DNA from: Lachnospiraceae bacterium
GTDB taxonomy: Bacteria > Bacillota > Clostridia > Lachnospirales > Lachnospiraceae
Reading direction: 5' to 3'
Assembly (NCBI GenBank): GCA_022787145.1
Contig: JALFVM010000058.1
Span: 1 to 64,000, forward strand
Length of the DNA stretch: 64,000 bases
Shown here: positions 26,487 to 36,235 of the stretch, piece by piece
Layout: each line of letters begins with the position of its first letter
Numbering within the stretch: position 1 is the stretch's first letter
Made by a program: the position numbers and the translations under genes
Notes under the pieces: generated by a model
Databases searched by the model: none
The model's input: the letters and a program-made list of their open reading frames with translations, nothing else
What the model was told of the DNA's origin: nothing

Positions 26487-28363
26487 TGATTACAAACAGA
26501 ACAGAGCTTGAGAAATATAGAGAGAACGCCCTGAATGAAATGAATGCCTGTGATTGCAGAATTCTGGTCTGTTCCGGTACTGGATGTATCGCAACCGGTT
26601 CAGAGAAGATTCATGCAAAAATGCTTGAAATTGCCGGAAATACACCGGGAGTTTCCATTGAATTTGCACCGCATGATGAGAAAGAACATGTGGGAGTCAA
26701 GAGAACAGGATGTCAGGGATTCTGTGAATTTGGTCCTCTGGTTCGTATACAGAAGGGCAATAAAGTGATTCAGTACATAAAAGTGCAGCAGGATGACTGT
26801 CAGGAGATTTTTGAAAAATCTGTAGTGGGTGACGAAGTAGTAGAACGTCTGCTTTATCAAAAAGAAGGAACTTCTTACGTGCAGCCAGATGAAATTCCGT
26901 TTATTGCAAAACAGACAAGAATTGTTTTGGAAAACTGTGGAAAATTTGATGCAGAATCGATTGATGAATACATTGCTTCCGGTGGATTTTCTGCATTGGA
27001 AAAAGCCCTGTTTGAAATGACGCCAGAGCAGGTTGTAGATGAAGTTGACAAATCTGGATTAAGAGGCCGTGGAGGCGGTGGCTTCCCTGCCGGAAAGAAA
27101 TGGAAACAGGTTGCAGCGCAGAAAGTAAAAGAACGATATGTTGTATGTAACGGTGACGAAGGTGACCCGGGAGCATTCATGGATGGCTCTGTTATGGAAG
27201 GTGATCCTTTCAAACTGATTGAAGGTATGATGATTGCTGCGTATGCGGTAAGCTCCAGCGATGGTTACATTTATGTGCGTGCAGAGTATCCGAACTCTGT
27301 TGCAAGACTGCGTCATGCAATTAAAGTAATGGAAGAAAGAAATCTTCTCGGTGATAACATTCTCGGTACAGATTTCAGTTTCCGTATGCATATCAACCGC
27401 GGTGCCGGTGCGTTTGTATGTGGTGAGGGAAGTGCTCTGACTGCATCCATTGAAGGTAACAGAGGTATGCCTCGTACAAAACCACCAAGAACAGTAGATC
27501 AGGGCCTGTGGGCAAAACCGACAGTTCTGAATAACGTAGAGACTTATGCAAACGTTCCGAAGATTATTCTGGAAGGCAGTGACTGGTTCCGTACCATTGG
27601 TACAGAAGGAAGCCCTGGAACAAAGACATTCTCACTTACCGGAACAATTGAAAATACCGGTCTGATCGAAGTCCCTATGGGAACAACACTTCGCGAGATT
27701 ATTTACGATATCGGCGGCGGTCTGAAAGACGGTTCTAAGTTTAAGGCAGTACAGATTGGTGGACCATCTGGTGGATGTCTGACGGAGAAACATCTGGATG
27801 AGCCTCTTGATTTTGATTCTGTTAAGAAATTTGGTGCAATCGTTGGTTCCGGCGGTCTCGTAGTTATGAATACAGATACCTGTATGGTAGAGGTTGCACG
27901 TTTCTTCATGAGCTTCACACAGAGAGAGTCCTGTGGAAAATGTACACCATGCCGTGAAGGTACCAAGAGAATGCTTGAGATTCTGGAGAAGATCGTAGCT
28001 GGTAAAGGCGAGCTGAAAGATCTGGAGACACTGGAAGAGTTGGCAGAGATGGTTAAGAGTATGTCTTTGTGCGGACTTGGAAAGAGCGCTCCGCTTCCTG
28101 TATTGAGCACCATTCGTATGTTCCGCGATGAATATATGGAGCATATTGTAGATAAAAAATGTGTTTCACATACATGTAAAGCAATGCAGCAGTATGTCAT
28201 TGATCCTGAGAAATGTAAGGGATGTACCAAGTGTGCAAGAAACTGTCCGGTTAGCGCAATTTCAGGTGAGAAGAAACAGCCTCATGAGATTGATACTGCA
28301 AAATGTATCAAGTGCGGTACCTGTATAGAAAATTGTAACTTTGATGCCATTTCAATCAGATAG
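26483..28363 (+). CDS. hydB: HydB (NuoF-type) NAD(H)- and FMN-binding subunit
   Basis: A 626-residue subunit. Domains in order: thioredoxin-like [2Fe-2S] (residues about 25-110, Cys in CSGTGC and TGCQGFC), NuoF FMN/NADH domain with GRGGGGFPAGKKW and CNGDEGDPGAFMD, SLBB, the [4Fe-4S] motif ESCGKCTPCREGTKRM near residue 480, and a C-terminal 2[4Fe-4S] ferredoxin (CKGCTKCARNCP and CIKCGTCIENC). This is the standard HydB layout of electron-bifurcating hydrogenases. It overlaps hydC by four bases. Confidence 0.95.
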   Translation: MMITNRTELEKYRENALNEMNACDCRILVCSGTGCIATGSEKIHAKMLEIAGNTPGVSIEFAPHDEKEHVGVKRTGCQGFCEFGPLVRIQKGNKVIQYIKVQQDDCQEIFEKSVVGDEVVERLLYQKEGTSYVQPDEIPFIAKQTRIVLENCGKFDAESIDEYIASGGFSALEKALFEMTPEQVVDEVDKSGLRGRGGGGFPAGKKWKQVAAQKVKERYVVCNGDEGDPGAFMDGSVMEGDPFKLIEGMMIAAYAVSSSDGYIYVRAEYPNSVARLRHAIKVMEERNLLGDNILGTDFSFRMHINRGAGAFVCGEGSALTASIEGNRGMPRTKPPRTVDQGLWAKPTVLNNVETYANVPKIILEGSDWFRTIGTEGSPGTKTFSLTGTIENTGLIEVPMGTTLREIIYDIGGGLKDGSKFKAVQIGGPSGGCLTEKHLDEPLDFDSVKKFGAIVGSGGLVVMNTDTCMVEVARFFMSFTQRESCGKCTPCREGTKRMLEILEKIVAGKGELKDLETLEELAEMVKSMSLCGLGKSAPLPVLSTIRMFRDEYMEHIVDKKCVSHTCKAMQQYVIDPEKCKGCTKCARNCPVSAISGEKKQPHEIDTAKCIKCGTCIENCNFDAISIR

Positions 28364-28374
28364 GAGGGACGAAT

Positions 28375-30063
28375 ATGGGAATCATGACAATAGACGGTAG
28401 AAAAGTTGAATTTACCGATGAAAAAAATGTTCTTTCTGTCATTAGAAAGGCTGGAATTGATGTTCCGACTCTGTGTTATAGACCAGAACTTTCCATTTAT
28501 GGCGCATGTCGTCTGTGTACAGTAGAAGACAGCAGAGGAAAACTGTTTGCTTCCTGTTCTGAGGAGCCAAGAGATGGAATGGAAATTTATACAAACACAC
28601 CGAGATTGAGAAAATATAGAAAAATGATCGTGGAACTGCTTCTTGCAGCACACTGCAGAGACTGTACAGTCTGTGATAAGACTGGTAACTGCGTTCTTCA
28701 GGATCTTGCATATCGTCTTGGCGTGAAAGAAGTTCGTTTTGAAAACACAAAAGAAGAGCTTCCTCTTGATACCAGTTCTTATGCATTGGTTCGTGATCCG
28801 AATAAGTGTGTACTTTGTGGTAACTGTGTGCGTGCCTGCCGCGAGCTGCAGGGTGTAGAGGCTCTTGGAATTGCTTTCCGTGGTACAGAGGCAACCGTTA
28901 TGCCTGCATTCAATGAAGGTTTGGGAAATACTCTGTGCGTAAGCTGTGGTCAGTGCCGCGTTGTCTGTCCGACAGGCGCAATTACCATTCGTTCTGATAT
29001 TGATGAAGTTATGGATCTTCTGGCAGACCCGAATGTAAGAGTGGTTGCACAGATTGCACCGTCCGTTCGTGTGGCAGTTGGCGATTCTTTTGGTCTTCCA
29101 AAAGGTGAATCTACAATTGGAAAGGTGATTACTTTTCTTCGCCGTCTGGGCTTTGATGAAGTATATGATACGATTTTCTCAGCTGACTTGACAATTATGG
29201 AAGAAGCCGCAGAGTTCTTAGAGCGTGTACAGAATGGTGGAACACTGCCAATCTTTACTTCCTGCTGTCCAGCTTGGGTAAATTTTGTTCTGACTCAGTA
29301 TCCGGAATATACGGAAAATATTTCTACCTGCCGTTCTCCTCAGGGAATGCTGTCTGCAGTTGCGAAAGAATGGTATCGTGATCCGGAAAGAGCAGATGGC
29401 AGACGTACCGTTATGGTATCCTTCATGCCATGTACTGCGAAGAAGATGGAGATGAATCGCGAAAACAGCTATACCAAGGGTGAGAAAGATACCGATTATG
29501 TATTGACAACGACAGAGCTTGTCAGAATGATCAAGAGCTCTCGCATTGATTTTGTAAATCTTGATCCAGAAGAAGCAGATGATCCATTTGGAATGGGATC
29601 TGGTGGCGGAGATATCTTTGGTGTTACCGGTGGTGTAACAGAGGCTGTACTTCGTCGTCTTGCTTCAGATCAGGCGGATGCAACAATTGCACAGATTGCT
29701 AAGAGTGGTGTTCGTGGTGATGATCCAATCAAAGAGTTCACAGTAAAATACAATGGTTTGGATGTGAATATCTGTGTAGTTAGTGGATTGGCAAATGCAC
29801 ATGAAGCTCTTCGTCGTATGAAGACGGGAGAGAGAACTTATCATCTGATTGAGGTTATGGCTTGTCGTGGCGGCTGCGTCATGGGTGGTGGTCAGCCTGT
29901 TAAGATTGGTGAATGCCCGAAAGAATACAGAACAGAGGGTCTTTATACCGTGGATGCATCGAAAAAATTGAAAAAACCAGATGCAAACCCATTCATTCAG
30001 AAAGCATACAAAGATTTCCTTCCGGGAAAAGAACACGAATTGCTTCATAATGAAGGATATTAA
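28375..30063 (+). CDS. hydA: [FeFe]-hydrogenase catalytic subunit HydA
   Basis: A 562-residue catalytic subunit. The N-terminus has a plant-type [2Fe-2S] domain, a His-ligated [4Fe-4S] (HCRDCTVCDKTGNC), and two [4Fe-4S] sites (CVLCGNCVRAC, CVSCGQCRVVCP). The H-cluster motifs are all canonical: TSCCPAW (L1), MPCTAKKME (L2) and EVMACRGGCVMGGGQP (L3). It is shorter than Thermotoga HydA, lacking a C-terminal [2Fe-2S] extension. The maturases HydE and HydF are encoded next door. Confidence 0.97.
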   Translation: MGIMTIDGRKVEFTDEKNVLSVIRKAGIDVPTLCYRPELSIYGACRLCTVEDSRGKLFASCSEEPRDGMEIYTNTPRLRKYRKMIVELLLAAHCRDCTVCDKTGNCVLQDLAYRLGVKEVRFENTKEELPLDTSSYALVRDPNKCVLCGNCVRACRELQGVEALGIAFRGTEATVMPAFNEGLGNTLCVSCGQCRVVCPTGAITIRSDIDEVMDLLADPNVRVVAQIAPSVRVAVGDSFGLPKGESTIGKVITFLRRLGFDEVYDTIFSADLTIMEEAAEFLERVQNGGTLPIFTSCCPAWVNFVLTQYPEYTENISTCRSPQGMLSAVAKEWYRDPERADGRRTVMVSFMPCTAKKMEMNRENSYTKGEKDTDYVLTTTELVRMIKSSRIDFVNLDPEEADDPFGMGSGGGDIFGVTGGVTEAVLRRLASDQADATIAQIAKSGVRGDDPIKEFTVKYNGLDVNICVVSGLANAHEALRRMKTGERTYHLIEVMACRGGCVMGGGQPVKIGECPKEYRTEGLYTVDASKKLKKPDANPFIQKAYKDFLPGKEHELLHNEGY

Positions 30064-30073
30064 TCAAATATTG

Positions 30074-30103
30074 CAGCCGGTCGCGTAAGCGGCCGGCTGT
30101 TTT
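30074..30103 (+). terminator. Terminator after hydA
   Basis: CAGCCGGTCGC pairs with GCGGCCGGCTG (one G-U) around GTAA and is followed by TTTT. Confidence 0.85.
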
Positions 30104-30126
30104 CACGTTATGGTCATATTTTTTTA

Positions 30127-30759
30127 TCAGCAATCGCACTCATCGATTTTTCCTGTGACACCAGTATCGAAACTTGGGTTAAAGGCATAAAAATTTTTGG
30201 CACTCAATTGTTCCTGTAAACTGCGAAGTGCTTCGCCGAAACGCTGGAAATGAATCACTTCACGTGCCCGCAGAAAACGGATCGGGTCTGCGACTTCCGG
30301 CATATTTTTTACGACACGCAGAATGTTGTCATAGGTGCTCCGTGCCTTCTGCTCGGCAGCAAGACTTTCAAAAAGATCGGTAATCGGATCACCTTTCGAC
30401 TGAAATTCACAGGCATTAAAAGGAATTCCTCCGGCAGACTGTGGCCAGATACCTACCGTGTGGTCGATATAATAAGGTCCAAAGCCGGAATTCTCAATTT
30501 CTTCCATGGAAAGATTCTGGGTGAGCTGATGAACAATGGTAGACACAATTTCCAGATGTGCCAGTTCTTCTGTTCCCACATCGGTCAAAATACCGGCAAT
30601 AATTCGGTTTGGAGCCGCAAAACGCTGGGAAAGATAACGCATGGAAGCGCCAATTTCCCCGTCGGGGCCGCCGTATTGGCTCATAATGAATTGAGCCACT
30701 TGTGCGTTTGGAGTGGTGATGTTTACGGGATACTGCAATCTTTTTTCATAATTCCACAT
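30127..30759 (-). CDS. cotJC: Spore coat protein CotJC (manganese-catalase family)
   Basis: A 210-residue protein of the Mn-catalase fold found in spore coats. Metal-ligand segments are visible: EIGASMRYLSQRF, GTEELAHLEIVSTIV, AAEQKARSTYDNI and REVIHFQRFGEAL. The C-terminus ends in a short Cys/Asp tail (ECDC). It is the last gene of cotJABC, made in the mother cell during sporulation in Bacillus. Confidence 0.93.
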   Translation of the reverse strand: MWNYEKRLQYPVNITTPNAQVAQFIMSQYGGPDGEIGASMRYLSQRFAAPNRIIAGILTDVGTEELAHLEIVSTIVHQLTQNLSMEEIENSGFGPYYIDHTVGIWPQSAGGIPFNACEFQSKGDPITDLFESLAAEQKARSTYDNILRVVKNMPEVADPIRFLRAREVIHFQRFGEALRSLQEQLSAKNFYAFNPSFDTGVTGKIDECDC

Positions 30760-30762
30760 AAG

Positions 30763-31059
30763 CTATTTTCCTCCTCCCTGATTTTCCCATGGCCAGGGCT
30801 GCAACACCCACTGCCATTTGCTTTCGTCAGATTCATAAGCAGTGTCTACCGTCAATGGACCAAAATATTTTGCATATTCTTTCAGAAGGTCATGACGAAT
30901 ACGGGCATATTTACGATAAAATTCCATTGCTTCATGATTGTGTGGATGAGTATCCAGAAACAGAAGAATATCATTGATCGCGAAGCTGACTTCATTAATC
31001 TGGCACATCATCTGCTCTTTATCCGGCTTGCTGCATTCACAATTTTGCTGCATCAACAT
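30763..31059 (-). CDS. cotJB: Spore coat protein CotJB
   Basis: A 98-residue CotJB homologue. The core QINEVSFAINDILLFLDTHP with HNHEAMEFYRKY and the Trp/Pro-rich end WPWENQ are typical. The start at 31059 overlaps the 3' end of cotJA by seven bases, and cotJC follows after three bases. Confidence 0.92.
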   Translation of the reverse strand: MLMQQNCECSKPDKEQMMCQINEVSFAINDILLFLDTHPHNHEAMEFYRKYARIRHDLLKEYAKYFGPLTVDTAYESDESKWQWVLQPWPWENQGGGK

Positions 31060-31322
31060 TTCATCCCCCTTTTTCCAACAAATGGTTTACAAAGTTCCGG
31101 GAAAATGGTGCCGACATGAAGGGCTTTCCTCAAAGGAAAAGTCGTTTTAAATGTTTGCATGGGCACATATGCCATCGTCAGAGGAAGTTCATCTGCATGA
31201 TGATAAATATTGTCTTTATGATCAATCCGACTGCAGGATTCTGCAGGTTTTACGGATTTTACAGGTTTTGGAGCGGAAGGCATGCGCATGTAACCAGCAC
31301 AGTTTGTTCGGTATCGATCCAT
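31053..31322 (-). CDS. cotJA: Spore coat-associated protein CotJA
   Basis: An 89-residue small coat protein. The family core LPLTMAYVPMQ and GTIFPELCKPFVGKRG is clear. I chose the ATG at 31322 because AAAGG lies eight bases upstream; an ATG at 31355 has no ribosome site. It leads the cotJABC unit. Confidence 0.88.
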   Translation of the reverse strand: MDRYRTNCAGYMRMPSAPKPVKSVKPAESCSRIDHKDNIYHHADELPLTMAYVPMQTFKTTFPLRKALHVGTIFPELCKPFVGKRGMKC

Positions 31323-31350
31323 ATTTTTTTCCTTTCTGCATATAGGTTGT

Positions 31351-31368
31351 GTCATATTAGTTTATGAC
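31351..31368. repeat. Perfect inverted repeat between cotJA and ftsW
   Basis: GTCATA-N6-TATGAC. It lies upstream of the cotJA start and 63 bases upstream of the ftsW -10, so it could be an operator or overlap a sporulation promoter. No regulator is assigned. Confidence 0.5.
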
Positions 31369-31430
31369 AGGAGAATAGATTTGTTAAACAAAATTCAAAA
31401 TCTGGTCTGTGAATCATTGACAAGGTGTGC

Positions 31431-31436
31431 TATAAT
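31431..31436 (+). promoter_or_regulatory. Extended -10 promoter of ftsW-like gene
   Basis: TGCTATAAT gives an extended -10 (TATAAT at 31431-31436). A TTGACA at 31417 is only eight bases away and cannot be its -35. Confidence 0.6.
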
Positions 31437-31469
31437 ACAATCGTTAATCAAAATTGGAGAGATGAATTT

Positions 31470-32654
31470 ATGGCAACTTCAAGAAAAAAAAGAAAAAAAT
31501 CAAAACCATATTACGATTATAATCTGATTGCGGTTATTCTGTTGCTGATGTGTTTTGGACTTATTATGCTATATAGTACCAGTGCCTATGTGGCAAGCAT
31601 TCAGTTTAACGATGATATGTATTATTTCCGCAAACAGGCGATAATCAGTATTGCCAGTCTGCTATGGGCGTTCGTCATATCCCGCGTTGACTATCACATT
31701 TATACCAAGTTTCCTACTCTGATTTATCTGGCAGCAGCATTTTTGATGTTTCTGGTTCGGACTCCGCTTGGTGTCACTGTCAATGGTGCAAAACGATGGC
31801 TCAAAATAGGCCCTTTACAGTTTCAGCCGTCCGAGCTTGCAAAACTTGCAATTATCCTTTGCCTGCCGTATCTGATTGTTAAGATGGGAAAGAAAATTGC
31901 AACCAAAAAGGGATTTGCCCTTATTTTTATCATTGGAATGATGCTCGGTGCAATGACATTTTTCTTTACAGATAACCTGAGTACAGCTGTTATTGTATGT
32001 GGAATCACAGCCGGTATGATTTTCATTGCTCATCCAAGGACAAAGGAATTTCTGATTGCGCTTGGCATTTTTGCCGGAGTGTGTGCAATTGGACTGTCGG
32101 TTTTGATTGCAAATCTGCAAAATAGTAATAATTTCCGTCTTCAGCGTATTCTCGTATGGCTGCATCCTGAAGATTATATAAAGAGCGATGGATATCAGAT
32201 TATGCAGGCTCTTTATGCAATCGGTTCCGGCGGTTTTTTGGGAAAAGGACTCGGAAACAGTGTGCAAAAGTTAGGTTGGGTACCAGAAGCACAAAATGAT
32301 ATGATTTTTTCGATTATCTGCGAAGAATTTGGTATTTTTGGCTGCTGTTTTACGATGCTGCTGTTTGGCTATCTGCTGTACAGGCTGTTTTTTATCGCGC
32401 AGAATGCTGCGGATTTGTATGGTACTTTAGTAGTCAGCGGAATTTTTATTCACATCGCATTACAGGTTATTTTGAATATCTGTGTTGTGATTAATTTGAT
32501 TCCAACGACCGGAATTACACTGCCTTTCATCAGTTATGGAGGTACGTCGGTTTTGTTTTTGATGACAGAGATGGGAATTGCATTGAGTGTGGCAAGGGGA
32601 ATTAAGTTTCAGTCACCGGAATCTACGTTGGAAACTACTTTATCTTCACTTTAA
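31470..32654 (+). CDS. ftsW: SEDS family peptidoglycan polymerase, FtsW-like
   Basis: A 394-residue polytopic membrane protein with about ten membrane segments and a basic N-terminus (SRKKRKKSK). SEDS signatures include NGAKRWLKIGPLQFQPSELAKLA near residue 110, the segment WVPEAQNDMIFSIICEEFG with the catalytic-type Asp near residue 275, and the C-terminal NLIPTTGITLPFISYGGTS. It polymerizes lipid II with a class B PBP. FtsW is favoured over RodA by overall sequence, but no divisome neighbours support this. Confidence 0.88.
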   Translation: MATSRKKRKKSKPYYDYNLIAVILLLMCFGLIMLYSTSAYVASIQFNDDMYYFRKQAIISIASLLWAFVISRVDYHIYTKFPTLIYLAAAFLMFLVRTPLGVTVNGAKRWLKIGPLQFQPSELAKLAIILCLPYLIVKMGKKIATKKGFALIFIIGMMLGAMTFFFTDNLSTAVIVCGITAGMIFIAHPRTKEFLIALGIFAGVCAIGLSVLIANLQNSNNFRLQRILVWLHPEDYIKSDGYQIMQALYAIGSGGFLGKGLGNSVQKLGWVPEAQNDMIFSIICEEFGIFGCCFTMLLFGYLLYRLFFIAQNAADLYGTLVVSGIFIHIALQVILNICVVINLIPTTGITLPFISYGGTSVLFLMTEMGIALSVARGIKFQSPESTLETTLSSL

Positions 32655-32658
32655 AACA

Positions 32659-32703
32659 AAAGAACCTTCTGCTTTCAGTTTTCTGTTGGTGGAAGGTTCT
32701 TAT
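32659..32703 (+). terminator. Hairpin after ftsW
   Basis: AGAACCTTC (32661-32669) pairs with GAAGGTTCT (32692-32700). The T tract is weak, so some read-through into the Nudix gene is likely. Confidence 0.55.
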
Positions 32704-32736
32704 TATAAACAAACAAAGACAAATAAGGAGAAAATT

Positions 32737-33210
32737 ATGGTTGAATTAAGTACACTGTGCCATATCGAACAAGATGGAAAATATCTGATGCTCCATCGGA
32801 CGGCAAAAGAAAAAGATGTAAATAAGGATAAATGGATTGGCGTTGGCGGCCATTTTGAGAAAAATGAAAGTCCGGAAGAATGTCTGCTAAGAGAAGTAAA
32901 AGAAGAAACCGGATATACACTGACTTCTTGGAGATTTCGGGGAATCGTTACTTTTATTTATGGTGAAGAAATCACAGAATATATGCATTTGTATACGGCA
33001 GATGGTTTTGAGGGAGAGCCTATCCCCTGTGACGAAGGCGACCTGGAATGGATAGAAAAGGACAAAGTAACACAGTTGAATATCTGGGAAGGTGACAAAA
33101 TTTTTCTACGTCTTTTGGCCGAAGAACATCCGTTTTTTTCGCTGAAGCTTGTATATGATACGAATGATGTACTTCAATATGCAGCTTTAGATGGAAAACA
33201 ATTGAAATGA
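32737..33210 (+). CDS. Nudix hydrolase, MutT-like
   Basis: A 157-residue pyrophosphohydrolase. The Nudix box GGHFEKNESPEECLLREVKEETGY fits GX5EX7REUXEEXGU (given in parts: GGHFEKNE, REVKEETGY, near residues 35-58). The overall form resembles 8-oxo-dGTP diphosphatases of Firmicutes. ATG 32737 follows AAGGAG. Confidence 0.85.
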   Translation: MVELSTLCHIEQDGKYLMLHRTAKEKDVNKDKWIGVGGHFEKNESPEECLLREVKEETGYTLTSWRFRGIVTFIYGEEITEYMHLYTADGFEGEPIPCDEGDLEWIEKDKVTQLNIWEGDKIFLRLLAEEHPFFSLKLVYDTNDVLQYAALDGKQLK

Positions 33211-33236
33211 TAAGCGGAGGTGCTTTGGAAAAACGG

Positions 33237-33265
33237 TTGAAATCTGTCAAATATGAGGTTATAAT
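33237..33265 (+). promoter_or_regulatory. glyS promoter
   Basis: TTGAAA (33237-33242), 17-base spacer, TATAAT (33260-33265). No T-box elements were found in the short leader. Confidence 0.75.
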
Positions 33266-33338
33266 GGATGGATAGTATCTGTACGGATCGTGAACAGATG
33301 CGAGGAATATTAAGTGTGATAATATAGGAGAGATAATC

Positions 33339-34733
33339 ATGGAAAAATCAATGGATAAAATTGTAGCTCTGGCAAAATCCAGAGGATTTGTATATCCGGG
33401 TTCTGAGATTTACGGCGGACTTGCAAACACATGGGATTACGGAAATCTTGGTGTGGAACTGAAAAACAATGTAAAAAAAGCATGGTGGCAGAAATTCGTT
33501 CAGGAATCTCCATACAATGTTGGTGTGGACTGTGCAATTCTGATGAACCCGCAGACTTGGGTTGCGTCTGGACATTTGGGTGGCTTTTCTGATCCACTGA
33601 TGGATTGCAAAGAATGTCATGAGCGTTTCCGTGCGGATAAGATTATTGAAGATTACTGTGCAGAAAACGGTATTGAACTGGAAGGCGCTGTGGATGCATG
33701 GTCTCAGGAACAGATGGCTCAGTTCATTGAGGAAAAACAGATCCCATGTCCAACTTGTGGAAAACATAATTTTACAGATATTCGTCAGTTCAACTTGATG
33801 TTCAAGACATTCCAGGGAGTTACTGAGGATGCGAAAAATACAGTTTATTTGAGACCAGAGACAGCACAGGGTATTTTTGTAAACTTTAAAAATGTACAGA
33901 GAACTTCCCGTAAGAAGATTCCATTTGGCATTGCTCAGATTGGTAAATCTTTCCGTAATGAGATTACACCGGGTAACTTTACATTCCGTACACGTGAGTT
34001 TGAGCAGATGGAGCTGGAGTTTTTCTGTGAGCCAGGAACCGATTTGGACTGGTTTGCATACTGGAAACAGTTTTGCCTTGACTGGCTGAGTTCTCTTGGA
34101 CTGAAAGAGGATGAAGTTCGTTATCGTGACCACGATCCGGAAGAACTTTGCTTCTACAGCAAAGCAACAACTGACGTAGAATTTCTGTTCCCATTTGGAT
34201 GGGGAGAACTGTGGGGAATCGCAGACAGAACTGATTATGACCTGACACAGCATCAGAATTTATCCGGTCAGGATCTGACATATTTTGATGATGAGAAGAA
34301 AGAAAAATACATTCCTTATGTTATTGAGCCGTCTTTGGGTGCTGACCGTATGGTTCTGGCATTCCTTTGCAGTGCTTACGATGAAGAAGTTCTGGATGCA
34401 GAGCGCAACGATGTTCGTACGGTGCTTCGTTTCCATCCGGCTCTGGCACCAGTGAAAATTGGTGTGCTTCCGCTATCCAAGAAGCTGAACGAAGGCGCAG
34501 AGAAGGTATATCAGATGCTGGCTAAGAAATACAACTGTGAGTACGATGACAGAGGAAACATTGGAAAACGTTACCGTCGCCAGGATGAAATCGGAACTCC
34601 GTTCTGCGTTACTTATGATTTTGATTCTGAGGAAGATGGAGCAGTTACAGTACGTGACAGAGATTCTATGGAGCAGGTACGTGTGAAAATTGATGAACTG
34701 GAAGCATACTTTGCAGACAAGTTCACATTTTAA
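33339..34733 (+). CDS. glyS: Glycyl-tRNA synthetase, homodimeric class II type
   Basis: A 464-residue single-chain GlyRS of the alpha2 type. Motif 2 region [23 protein letters not shown] near residue 205 and motif 3 region [14 protein letters not shown] are visible, with a C-terminal anticodon-binding domain ([15 protein letters not shown] onward) and a Zn-type CPTCGKH insertion near residue 140. It has its own promoter and terminator. Confidence 0.96.
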   Translation: MEKSMDKIVALAKSRGFVYPGSEIYGGLANTWDYGNLGVELKNNVKKAWWQKFVQESPYNVGVDCAILMNPQTWVASGHLGGFSDPLMDCKECHERFRADKIIEDYCAENGIELEGAVDAWSQEQMAQFIEEKQIPCPTCGKHNFTDIRQFNLMFKTFQGVTEDAKNTVYLRPETAQGIFVNFKNVQRTSRKKIPFGIAQIGKSFRNEITPGNFTFRTREFEQMELEFFCEPGTDLDWFAYWKQFCLDWLSSLGLKEDEVRYRDHDPEELCFYSKATTDVEFLFPFGWGELWGIADRTDYDLTQHQNLSGQDLTYFDDEKKEKYIPYVIEPSLGADRMVLAFLCSAYDEEVLDAERNDVRTVLRFHPALAPVKIGVLPLSKKLNEGAEKVYQMLAKKYNCEYDDRGNIGKRYRRQDEIGTPFCVTYDFDSEEDGAVTVRDRDSMEQVRVKIDELEAYFADKFTF

Positions 34734-34765
34734 TTTTATTATTTGATAGAAAATGAACAAATGAG

Positions 34766-34802
34766 AAGGAAGTGTCTATACAAAAGGACGCTTCCTTTTT
34801 GT
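34766..34802 (+). terminator. Terminator after glyS
   Basis: AAGGAAGTGTC pairs with GGACGCTTCCTT (with mismatch) and is followed by a T tract. Confidence 0.8.
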
Positions 34803-34882
34803 TTGTTCATTCATTAAAAAATGCTGTAAGATATTTATTTTGTGCCTTTTTTCTATATAAAAAGAAAAATTAAAATAAGGGG

Positions 34883-34911
34883 TTGTATAATTTGTCTAGT
34901 TTTGCTATAAT
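34883..34911 (+). promoter_or_regulatory. pfp promoter
   Basis: TTGTAT (34883-34888), 17-base spacer, extended -10 TGCTATAAT (TATAAT 34906-34911). Confidence 0.7.
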
Positions 34912-34953
34912 ACGATACAAAGTTTAGTGCAAAACATATAACGGAGGACTATT

Positions 34954-36204
34954 ATGAATCTTAGTAAAAGAAATGTAATCGTAGGACAGTCAGGCGGACC
35001 AACCGCAGCAATCAATTCCAGCCTTGCAGGTGTTTATCGTACTGCGAAGGATCGCGGATACAATAAGGTATATGGTATGCTTCACGGAATCCAGGGATTA
35101 TTGGAAGAAAAATATATTGACTTATCCGATCACATCACAACAGAACTTGACGCAGAGCTTCTGAAGAGAACACCGGCTGCATATCTTGGTTCCTGCAGAT
35201 ACAAACTGCCGGAAATCTGCGACAACATGCCTTTGTATGACAAAATTTTTGATATTCTTGAGAGACTGGAGATTGATGTATTTATTTACATCGGCGGAAA
35301 TGACTCTATGGATACTATCAAAAAGCTTTCTGATTATGCAATCGTAAAAGGCCACAAATGTAGATTTGTAGGCTGTCCGAAAACAATTGACAACGACTTG
35401 GCTCTGACAGACCATACACCAGGGTACGGAAGTGCAGCAAAATATATCGGAACTTCTGTAAAAGAGATTATCCGTGACGGTTTCTGCCTGGAATATCCAA
35501 AGGGACTGGTTACAATCGTTGAGATTATGGGACGTAATGCAGGATGGCTGACAGGTGCATCTGCACTGGCAAAGAGTGAAGACTGCATGGGACCGGATTT
35601 GATTTATTTGCCTGAGCTGGTATTTGATCAGGAAAAATTCCTGGAGAAGGTTAAGAAATGTCTGGAGGAAAAACCATCTGTAGTTGTTGCTGTATCCGAA
35701 GGTATTAAGACAAAAGACGGAAAATATGTATGTGAGCTCGGAATCACAGCTGATTATGTAGACGCATTTGGACATAAACAGTTAACGGGTACTGCAAGTT
35801 ATCTGGCAGGTTATGTGGCTGGACAGCTCGGATGTAAGACAAGAGCCATTGAGCTGAGCACACTTCAGCGTTCCGCTTCCCACTGTGCATCACGTGTAGA
35901 TATTTTGGAAGCATACCAGGTTGGCGGTGCAGCTATGAAAGCAGCAGACGAAGGTGACAGCGGAAAGATGGTCGTTTTGGTAAGATTATCAGATGATCCA
36001 TATCAGTGTGGTACAGAAGTAAAAGATGTACACAAGATTGCCAACGATGAGAAACTGGTTCCAAGAGAATGGGTGAACGAAGAGGGTACTTATGTTACCG
36101 ATCAGTTTGTATCTTATGTAAGACCTCTGATTCAGGGCGATGTTTCTCCTGTTATGGTTGATGGTATTCCTCGTCACCTGTATAAACCGGGATATCACCA
36201 TTAA
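34954..36204 (+). CDS. pfp: 6-phosphofructokinase, probably PPi-dependent
   Basis: A 416-residue PFK-family enzyme phosphorylating fructose-6-phosphate. The N-terminal GQSGGPTAAINSSLAG is typical of the longer PPi-type group. The two specificity positions favour PPi: GGNDS in place of the ATP-type GGDGS, and PKTIDND (Lys) in place of PGTIDND. PPi use would make the reaction reversible. The next gene, ppdK, also uses PPi, which supports a PPi-linked glycolysis. Confidence 0.9.
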   Translation: MNLSKRNVIVGQSGGPTAAINSSLAGVYRTAKDRGYNKVYGMLHGIQGLLEEKYIDLSDHITTELDAELLKRTPAAYLGSCRYKLPEICDNMPLYDKIFDILERLEIDVFIYIGGNDSMDTIKKLSDYAIVKGHKCRFVGCPKTIDNDLALTDHTPGYGSAAKYIGTSVKEIIRDGFCLEYPKGLVTIVEIMGRNAGWLTGASALAKSEDCMGPDLIYLPELVFDQEKFLEKVKKCLEEKPSVVVAVSEGIKTKDGKYVCELGITADYVDAFGHKQLTGTASYLAGYVAGQLGCKTRAIELSTLQRSASHCASRVDILEAYQVGGAAMKAADEGDSGKMVVLVRLSDDPYQCGTEVKDVHKIANDEKLVPREWVNEEGTYVTDQFVSYVRPLIQGDVSPVMVDGIPRHLYKPGYHH

Positions 36205-36235
36205 AATGGAATAAGAAAATAAATAAAAAATAGAA

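Noticed and set aside
31417..31436. TTGACA and TATAAT as a normal promoter for ftsW
   Set aside because: The spacer is only eight bases. The extended -10 alone is the better reading.
33211..33338. T-box leader before glyS
   Set aside because: The leader is too short and lacks the AGGGTGGNACCGCG block; only a promoter and ribosome site are visible.
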